Part shown: positions 38,785-44,386 of the stretch, one piece after another | How the letters are laid out: every line of letters begins with the position of its first letter | Numbering within the stretch: position 1 is the first letter of the stretch | Assembly (NCBI GenBank): GCA_024402595.1 | Contig: JAKSTL010000012.1 | Location: 1-44,386, forward strand | Direction: 5' to 3' | Source: Treponema sp. | Lineage (GTDB): Bacteria > Spirochaetota > Spirochaetia > Treponematales > Treponemataceae | Length of the DNA stretch: 44,386 bases | The notes under the pieces: generated by a model | The model's input: only the letters and a program-made list of their open reading frames with translations | What the model was told of the DNA's origin: nothing | Database searches by the model: none | Position numbers and translations under genes: made by a program

Positions 38785-40044
38785 ATGAATGGATATGTAA
38801 AAAAAGCTTTTAAAAAGGCCTCTAAACTTTCAAATGAGCAGCTTCGAAATATTCTTGATGATTTGATGGAAGAAAACGAAGTTCTTTATTCTGTTCTGGA
38901 ATCTATTACTACAGGCCTTATGATTCTGGATAACAATTTCTGCCTTTTACGGAGCAACGCCATTACCGAAAGCCGAGTGTCATTTTTGGTGCATCCTTCC
39001 GATCCAAAAGTTTCTTCAATGAAGGTATGGGAAATACTTAATGATGAAGAAATTGCTCAGTTTTTCAAAAATTGTGAAGAAAAAGAAATAACCAACAGCT
39101 CCGATGAGTTTTCTATTGCTACAGAAGGTGGAACTGTTCGTTTTTTGAACATTATTATGACACCTCTCATTCATAAAGGAAAACTTGCAGGAAGAATAAT
39201 TCAAATACGGGATATTACTGAAAAAAAGAAACAGGAAGTTATTCTTCATCGTATGGAAAATATGGCAAATCTTACAAATCTTGCCGCTGGTATGGCCCAT
39301 GAAATAAAAAATCCACTGGGAGCTATAAGCATTCATATTCAGCTGATACAGAAGGCTCTGGCTAAAGCTCGAGAAAATGAAAATGTACTTCCTCCAAAAA
39401 AGTTTGTAGAAGACCATATTGATGTTATAAATGAAGAAATTGAGCATCTTAATAAGCTGATTATGGATTTTCTTATGGCTGTTCGTCCTGTAAAAGCCAC
39501 TTTGGAATTAAAGAATCCAACACGACTTATAAAAGGCATTGTAGATTTTATTACTCCAGAGTTTACCAGTAATAATATTAAGGTTAATTTTACGGCATCA
39601 GAAAAGGAAGTAAAGATTCTTCTTGATGAAAAACTGTTTAGAGACATTATAGTGAATCTTGCACAAAACTCACTGGAAGCCATAAAAACTAGATTTAATA
39701 TAACCAAGGATTCTGCAGAAGCTTCTACAGAAAATGAATGGAAAAATTGCTCTGAAAAGAGTCCTTTTTTTGACATAGAAGCTTTCTGTAATGAAAATAA
39801 ATATATTTTACGAATTAGCGATAATGGTTGCGGAATGAACAGCGAAACTGTAAGTAAAATATTTGAGCCATACTATACAACAAAAGCAAATGGTACAGGT
39901 TTAGGAATGACTATGGTTTATAAAATTGTAAAAGAGTTTTCTGGTGAAATACGAGTTAAATCTGAAGAAAATGTGGGCTCTTCTTTTACAATGGTTTTCC
40001 CAATTCCTCAAAAAGATAAAAAGCTTTTGTCTGCAAAGGCGTAA
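38785..40044 (+). CDS. atoS: AtoS/NtrB-like sensor histidine kinase
   Basis: A 419-residue cytoplasmic kinase without membrane helices. It has an N-terminal helix, one PAS domain (about 32-145, ending RIIQIRDITEKKKQ), a HisKA dimerisation helix with His172 in GMAHEIKNPLGAI, and a HATPase domain: N box IIVNLAQNSLEA, G1 ISDNGCGM, F box IFEPYYTTK and G2 GTGLGMTMVY. A polar, low-complexity insertion of about 40 residues (310-345) lies between the N and G1 boxes. It should phosphorylate the response regulator encoded next. The absence of a membrane part means an intracellular cue. AAGGGA precedes the ATG. The symbol follows common usage in treponemes and does not imply acetoacetate sensing. Confidence 0.9.
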   Translation: MNGYVKKAFKKASKLSNEQLRNILDDLMEENEVLYSVLESITTGLMILDNNFCLLRSNAITESRVSFLVHPSDPKVSSMKVWEILNDEEIAQFFKNCEEKEITNSSDEFSIATEGGTVRFLNIIMTPLIHKGKLAGRIIQIRDITEKKKQEVILHRMENMANLTNLAAGMAHEIKNPLGAISIHIQLIQKALAKARENENVLPPKKFVEDHIDVINEEIEHLNKLIMDFLMAVRPVKATLELKNPTRLIKGIVDFITPEFTSNNIKVNFTASEKEVKILLDEKLFRDIIVNLAQNSLEAIKTRFNITKDSAEASTENEWKNCSEKSPFFDIEAFCNENKYILRISDNGCGMNSETVSKIFEPYYTTKANGTGLGMTMVYKIVKEFSGEIRVKSEENVGSSFTMVFPIPQKDKKLLSAKA

Positions 40045-40075
40045 TCATTTTTTAGATTTTCCGGAGGTTTTTATA

Positions 40076-41446
40076 ATGTTTACAATTCTTACAATAGATG
40101 ATGAAGAAAATATCCGTAATGGACTTGCAGATAACTTTGAACTGGAAGGCTACAATGTGGAAAAGGCCGCTAATGGAAAACAGGGGCTGGAAATTGTAGA
40201 TAAAGGTGGAATTGATCTAGTTATTACAGATTTACGAATGGACGGTATTCCTGGAGAAGAAGTTGTGCGTCAGGTTACAACAAAATATCCTGGCATTCCA
40301 ATAATTGTATTAACTGGTCATGGTAGTATTGATGATGCCACGGCCGCAATAAAATGTGGAGCTTTTGATTTTCTTACAAAGCCTTTAGATTTGGATCACT
40401 TGAATCTGGTGGTAAAGAATGCTCTAAAAGGTAGAGTACAGGCTTTAAAGATTTCTGAACTTCAGGAAAAATTAAAGAAAACTGCTAATTCCGATGAAAT
40501 GATTGGAAAATCTGCGGAATTAAATAAAGTTCGTTCCATTATACAAAAAGCGGCTCCTTCAAAAGCTTCTGTTTTAATTACGGGAGAAAGTGGTGTTGGA
40601 AAAGAGCTGGTGGCAAGAGCAATTCATAATAATTCTGGAAGAAAAGAAAAACCTTTAATTTCTGTTCATTGTGCGGCATTATCGGAATCTCTTTTGGAAA
40701 GCGAATTGTTTGGACACGAAAAAGGAGCTTTTACGGGAGCAGAAACTACACAAAAAGGTCGCTTTGAATTGGCTAATGGGGGAACAATCTTTCTTGATGA
40801 AATTGGTGAAATAAATCTTAGCACACAGGTAAAGCTTCTTAGGGTTTTGCAGGATAGAAAAATTGAACGGGTTGGTGGTGCAACGCCTATAGATATTGAT
40901 GTACGAGTTGTGGCGGCTACCAATAAAAACCTTGAAGAGGAAGTAAAAGCGGGTCGTTTTAGGGAAGATTTATTCTATCGATTAAATGTTGTTCGTATAC
41001 AGATGCCTTCTTTAAGGGAACGAAAAGATGATATTCCACTTTTAATGCATTCTTTTTTGAAAGAGTTTAATATTGAAAACGAAAAAAACATTACAGGTTT
41101 TGATAATCGTTCTAAGGCCGCTATGATTAAATATTCTTGGCCGGGAAATATTAGGGAACTTAGAAATTGTGTTGAAAGTGCTGTAGTTATGTGTAATGGC
41201 GAAGAAATAAAAATTGAAGATTTGCCAAACTCTGTTCGTGAAAAAGGCGAAGAAAAAAATATTTCCATTCCATTAGGCATAAGTATGGACGAAGCGGAAA
41301 AAATTATTATTCAGGAAAATCTGGCGGCAAACAATGGAAATAAAACTAAAACCGCTGATGTTCTGGGTATTGGTAGAAAAACTTTGCATAGAAAATTGGA
41401 TGAATGGGGAATGAACACAGATTCTGACCCTTCTGATAAAGATTAG
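40076..41446 (+). CDS. atoC: AtoC/NtrC-like sigma54-dependent response regulator
   Basis: A 456-residue regulator with three domains: receiver (1-120) with Asp8-Asp9 and phospho-acceptor Asp52 in VITDLRMDG and Lys in FLTKPLD; an AAA+ activator domain (about 140-375) with Walker A GESGVGKE, the sigma54-contact loop GAFTGA, Walker B GGTIFLDEIGE and the R finger region FREDLFYRLNV; and a Fis-type helix-turn-helix (about 415-445, NNGNKTKTADVLGIGRKTLHRKL). It should turn on sigma54 promoters when phosphorylated by the kinase encoded just upstream. GGAGG precedes ATG 40076, so the longer frame from 39944 is not used. It is convergent with the J-domain gene, 15 bp away, with no clear terminator between. 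Confidence 0.94.
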   Translation: MFTILTIDDEENIRNGLADNFELEGYNVEKAANGKQGLEIVDKGGIDLVITDLRMDGIPGEEVVRQVTTKYPGIPIIVLTGHGSIDDATAAIKCGAFDFLTKPLDLDHLNLVVKNALKGRVQALKISELQEKLKKTANSDEMIGKSAELNKVRSIIQKAAPSKASVLITGESGVGKELVARAIHNNSGRKEKPLISVHCAALSESLLESELFGHEKGAFTGAETTQKGRFELANGGTIFLDEIGEINLSTQVKLLRVLQDRKIERVGGATPIDIDVRVVAATNKNLEEEVKAGRFREDLFYRLNVVRIQMPSLRERKDDIPLLMHSFLKEFNIENEKNITGFDNRSKAAMIKYSWPGNIRELRNCVESAVVMCNGEEIKIEDLPNSVREKGEEKNISIPLGISMDEAEKIIIQENLAANNGNKTKTADVLGIGRKTLHRKLDEWGMNTDSDPSDKD

Positions 41447-41461
41447 CAATTAGAGACTTTC

Positions 41462-41878
41462 TTACTTTTTTTCTTGAAGCCATTGTTCCAGCTGATTATA
41501 GGCATTGGTAATTTTTTCTGTCTGTTTTTGCCGTAAAGTGTATAGGATTTTTGGATTTTCTATTTTTGAATGCACTTTGTCTGGATGATATTTTAAAAGC
41601 AGCTGATGGTATTTTTTTCGCAATTCTTCTTCTGTAAAAGGAAAGGTCATTTCCAATGCTTTTAATGGATTTTTAAGTTCTTCAGGTATTTCTGATGGTG
41701 AATTATTTTGAGTTTCTGTTGTAATGCTGAAATTATTAGGATTTTGTTCTGACTTGTGTGAATCTATAGAGGAATCTGGATTTTTGTTTTCCGGGGCTGT
41801 TGTGCTTTTTTGAGGAATTGCTTGGTTTTCAAGAACTTCATTGAGTAAATCGCCCAATTTGCCGTAAAAATCTGCCAT
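41462..41878 (-). CDS. Small protein with C-terminal J domain
   Basis: A 138-residue protein. Residues 1-65 are polar and low-complexity (Asn, Ser, Gln, Pro). Residues about 70-138 form a J domain with helix II ELRKKYHQLLLKY, the HPD motif at 98-100 and helix III with QTEKITNAYNQLEQW. It should stimulate a DnaK-type Hsp70 and recruit it to an unknown client. The J domain is at the C-terminus, unlike DnaJ, and Gly/Phe and zinc regions are missing. It follows glgC on the minus strand after 114 nt; GGAG lies 6-7 nt before the ATG. Confidence 0.85.
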   Translation of the reverse strand: MADFYGKLGDLLNEVLENQAIPQKSTTAPENKNPDSSIDSHKSEQNPNNFSITTETQNNSPSEIPEELKNPLKALEMTFPFTEEELRKKYHQLLLKYHPDKVHSKIENPKILYTLRQKQTEKITNAYNQLEQWLQEKK

Positions 41879-41894
41879 TCAAAACTCCAACCAT

Positions 41895-41970
41895 AAAAAA
41901 GGGATGTTCAAAATCAGTTGCGTACTTTGTTGAAAAAATAGGCAATTGTATTTTAAATCATCCCTTTTAT
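41895..41970 (-). terminator. Long-loop hairpin, probable terminator after glgC
   Basis: AAAAGGGATG (41897-41906) pairs with CATCCCTTTT (41959-41968) across a 52-nt loop. On the minus strand the stem ends in TTTTTT, just before the ribosome site of the J-domain gene. Terminator or attenuator between the two genes. Confidence 0.6.
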
Positions 41971-41992
41971 AAAACTAATTAGCTACAGTTTA

Positions 41993-43282
41993 TTAGATTT
42001 CTGTTCCTGCTGGAATTGTTGCACCTTTACGAATAACAATAATTCCGTCTGCACTGTAGAAAGAACCGTGGTCGCCGTCTTCGTATTTGCGTCCTGTTAC
42101 ACCAATTTTACAGTTGTCACCGATTTTTGCATTTTTATCGATGATGGCATTGGCAATTTTACAATTTTTACCAATTCCTGTGCATGGTTTTCCTTCTGCA
42201 TGGTTTTTCTTCTTTTCGTCTTCGTCATCATAATAGTCGGCACCCATCATAATAACGCCGTCAAGTTCTGTACCGTTTTCGATAATTGAACGAACACCAA
42301 TTACAGATTTATTTAATTTACATTCTGTAATGATACAACCTTCTGATGTAAGTGACGAAGTAATGTCTGCCTTATTGATTTTTGAAGGTGGAAGATTACG
42401 CATGTGTGTATAGATTGGAGAAGTGTTACCATAGAAATCGAATGCTGGATAAGGTTCTGTAAGTGCAATGTTTGCATCGTAGAAACTCTTGATTGTTCCA
42501 ATGTCTTCCCAATAGCCGTCGAATACATAAGAACAGATTTTTTTCTTACCGATTGCCAATGGAAGGATTTCTTTACCAAAGTCGGTGTATTTTTCGTTTT
42601 CGCCAAGTAAGCATTCTTCCATGGTGTCTGCATTGAAGATGTAAATACCCATAGAAGCAAGGTATTCTTTTTCTGCTGGAAGTGAACCACGGGCTTCTTC
42701 TGGGATTTTCCATGCATCAATGTTCATATCTGGCTTTGGTTTTTCCATAAACTCTTTTACACAAGAGTTCTCATCAATTTTCATAATACCAAAACCAGAT
42801 GCATCATGGCGGTTTACAGCTGTTGTGGCAATTGTGATTTCTGCTCCAGATTTAATGTGAGCATCCATAAAGGCGCGCAAATCCATTTTGTAAAGCTGGT
42901 CGCCAGAAAGAATTACATAATGAGTTGGTTTCTGTGATTTGAAATGGATAAAGTTCTTTCTTACAGCGTCTGCAGTTCCTTCATACCATCCAGAATGTTC
43001 AAGAGTCTGTTCAGCCGCAAGAATCTCTACGAATCCGCCTGAGAAACGGTCAAAGTTGTAAGAATTAGTAATGTGCTGGTGCAAAGATGCAGAGTTGAAT
43101 TGTGTTAAAAGATAAATCTTTTTGTAACCAGAGTTTATACAGTTTGAAAGTGGAATATCAACAATGCGATATTTTCCTCCAAATGATACTGCTGGTTTAG
43201 AGCGTTCCTTTGTAAGTGGATAGAGACGAGTTCCTTTTCCACCACCTAAAATAATAGATAAAACCTTTGGTTCTTGTGCCAT
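41993..43282 (-). CDS. glgC: Glucose-1-phosphate adenylyltransferase
   Basis: A 429-residue ADP-glucose pyrophosphorylase, the first committed step of glycogen synthesis. The nucleotidyl-transferase core has GGGKGTRLYPLTKERSKPAV (residues 13 onward), GGKYRIVDIPLSNCINSG, the catalytic region SGDQLYKMD and YWEDIGTIKSFYDAN; the C-terminal third is a left-handed beta-helix with hexapeptide repeats (KNCKIANAIIDKNAKIGDNCKIG). The regulatory N-terminal Arg-rich tail of E. coli GlgC is shorter here. GGAGT precedes the ATG. No other glycogen gene is next to it. Upstream, 43283-43493 is AT-rich with several TATAAT-like words but no promoter I would fix. Confidence 0.95.
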   Translation of the reverse strand: MAQEPKVLSIILGGGKGTRLYPLTKERSKPAVSFGGKYRIVDIPLSNCINSGYKKIYLLTQFNSASLHQHITNSYNFDRFSGGFVEILAAEQTLEHSGWYEGTADAVRKNFIHFKSQKPTHYVILSGDQLYKMDLRAFMDAHIKSGAEITIATTAVNRHDASGFGIMKIDENSCVKEFMEKPKPDMNIDAWKIPEEARGSLPAEKEYLASMGIYIFNADTMEECLLGENEKYTDFGKEILPLAIGKKKICSYVFDGYWEDIGTIKSFYDANIALTEPYPAFDFYGNTSPIYTHMRNLPPSKINKADITSSLTSEGCIITECKLNKSVIGVRSIIENGTELDGVIMMGADYYDDEDEKKKNHAEGKPCTGIGKNCKIANAIIDKNAKIGDNCKIGVTGRKYEDGDHGSFYSADGIIVIRKGATIPAGTEI

Positions 43283-43493
43283 AAAATGACTCCTTTTATG
43301 TAGTAAATATATTTAACAATTGTATTTATTCTTTATTATAAGTCTGAAAGTTCAAAAATGGAAGAATTAGTTTTGAGATTTTTTTGTGAATTAAATACTT
43401 GCAACTAAATATAATAATTTGTTATATATGATAAATAATGAATTTTATAATATAATATATTCTAAAACAATAATATTAAAATGAGGTTTTTAA

Positions 43494-44386
43494 ATGAGTA
43501 AGAATGTGATTGTAAAAAAGGCGCTTTTTATTATGCTTCTTGTATTAGGATTCTTTGGGTGTAAAATTGAAGTTCCTGCTGCATCTTCCAATGATAATGG
43601 CTCTGGCCCTAATAGTAGTAATAATAATGAGTCAGGAGGTGGAAATTCATATAATTCTGGTATTTTGCAGGTAACAAATAAGACTCAATATGATGTAAGA
43701 GTATATTTACAATCCATAAAATATTCAGATCCTTGGTTGGAAATTCCTGCAGGCAGAAAAGATTCTAGTTCATTACTTGTTTCAAATGATGAAATGGGCG
43801 ATCCTGTCTATATAGAATATATATATAACATTGGAAATATTAAGGTTCCATATTTTGATATTTATGATCCTAATTGTTTGAAAACTTGTATGATTAGAAA
43901 AGATGAAGTCTTTGATATAACTTTACCAAAGATTTCAACTTTTTCAACAAAAGAATCATTGTTGTTAGTTCAGAATGATTCCAATGAAGAAATATTTTTG
44001 AAAGAAGGTGCTGAATTTCTTTCTTACGGGAATAATGGTGATAAAAATTCATCTGGATCAGAAGCAAATGTTCGAATTAAACCAAATGATTATAAAGCAT
44101 ACGCTTTTTCCTCAATAAAAAATCTTGACAGACTCCAGATTGGTACAACTGTATTAAACACTTGCAAATTACCATTCAGTAAATATGAAAAAGCAAAAAT
44201 CTACACTGTAAGATATACTGGAGAGGATGTTCAGTTGATTTCTATTTCTCCATTGGATGCAGATAGTCAGTCTAAAATGTGGTCAATTCCTTTATCACAA
44301 GCAAAAGGAAAAACTTTAATGGCTGGAAAATTTGGACCAAGAGAAAATGCAGAAGATGGTTATGTTTTCTTTGGTAAACAGATATA
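43494..44386 (+). CDS. Putative lipoprotein, 3' end outside window
   Basis: An open frame of 297 codons that runs off the window without a stop. It starts MSKNVIVKK followed by a hydrophobic stretch and the lipobox-like FFGC with Cys23, a relaxed form allowed in spirochetes. A low-complexity Asn/Ser/Gly linker follows (about 29-52), then a region rich in beta-strand patterns (GILQVTNKTQYDVRVYL, DVFDITL-like repeats) with a few cysteines. GAGG lies 7 nt before the ATG. It should be exported and lipid-anchored, facing the periplasm or the surface. I do not recognise the family and cannot give a function. Confidence 0.8.
   Translation, partial: MSKNVIVKKALFIMLLVLGFFGCKIEVPAASSNDNGSGPNSSNNNESGGGNSYNSGILQVTNKTQYDVRVYLQSIKYSDPWLEIPAGRKDSSSLLVSNDEMGDPVYIEYIYNIGNIKVPYFDIYDPNCLKTCMIRKDEVFDITLPKISTFSTKESLLLVQNDSNEEIFLKEGAEFLSYGNNGDKNSSGSEANVRIKPNDYKAYAFSSIKNLDRLQIGTTVLNTCKLPFSKYEKAKIYTVRYTGEDVQLISISPLDADSQSKMWSIPLSQAKGKTLMAGKFGPRENAEDGYVFFGKQI

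Noticed and set aside
39016..39776. Two overlapping antisense frames in the kinase gene
   Set aside because: No ribosome sites and unnatural composition; shadows of atoS.
39944..40075. Upstream extension of the response regulator by 44 residues
   Set aside because: Overlaps the kinase gene in another frame; GGAGG before ATG 40076 and the receiver start decide.

Overview
The window is AT-rich bacterial chromosome that reads as a spirochete, most probably a Treponema. The case rests on a spirochete-type hook gene block (flbB-fliK-flgD-flgE) whose FlgE carries Lys165 and Cys178, a eukaryote-like hexokinase of the kind known from treponemes, a lipoprotein with a relaxed spirochetal lipobox, tRNAs without an encoded CCA, and a murG-cvpA-holB-atoS-atoC neighbourhood. 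I see no IS element, prophage, CRISPR array or rRNA operon.

Layout. 1-2750: end of a tRNA-Glu, then a JAB-DinG fusion helicase. 2766-6139: a tiny zinc-ribbon protein (minus strand), a GC-rich structured intergenic element, rpsT, an HU-family protein, lnt and a bactofilin. 6367-8697: rho with a long disordered N-terminus, then rpmE behind a 126-nt leader. 8844-13141: a likely operon of a PrsW-like membrane protein with lost catalytic residues, a trypsin-fold exported protease and a stand-alone RlmK-type rRNA methyltransferase. 13257-16773: a DEAD-box helicase and an ABC-F ATPase, each preceded by a leader with internal structure. 16861-20303: Rep-type helicase (minus) and hexokinase (plus). 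20379-24491: flbB-fliK-flgD-flgE, closed by a terminator, so the operon is cut short compared with the familiar spirochete order that continues into flbD and motAB.

24650-35337 is the most unusual part. An ankyrin protein (minus) is divergent from a two-gene plus-strand operon: a FIST sensor and a 1183-residue protein that joins two ferredoxin clusters, an [FeFe]-hydrogenase-like H-cluster domain, another Fe-S domain, a degenerate GGDEF, an intact-looking EAL c-di-GMP phosphodiesterase and two PAS-like domains. Convergent to it, 65 bp away, lie two overlapping genes for seven-helix membrane proteins with degenerate GGDEF and degenerate EAL domains. I infer a redox or H2-sensing c-di-GMP module with membrane partners.

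35516-44386: tRNA-Phe, murG, cvpA, holB, an AtoS/AtoC-type two-component pair with a sigma54-type activator, a J-domain protein, glgC and the start of a lipoprotein that runs off the window.

A recurring regulatory theme is start codons placed only 6-8 nt behind a -10-like hexamer with no Shine-Dalgarno (HU gene, rep, the ankyrin gene, murG), pointing to leaderless transcripts. A second is structured RNA around ribosome-binding sites (fliK, ABC-F, rpmE). These are sequence readings; no folding or database search was run.
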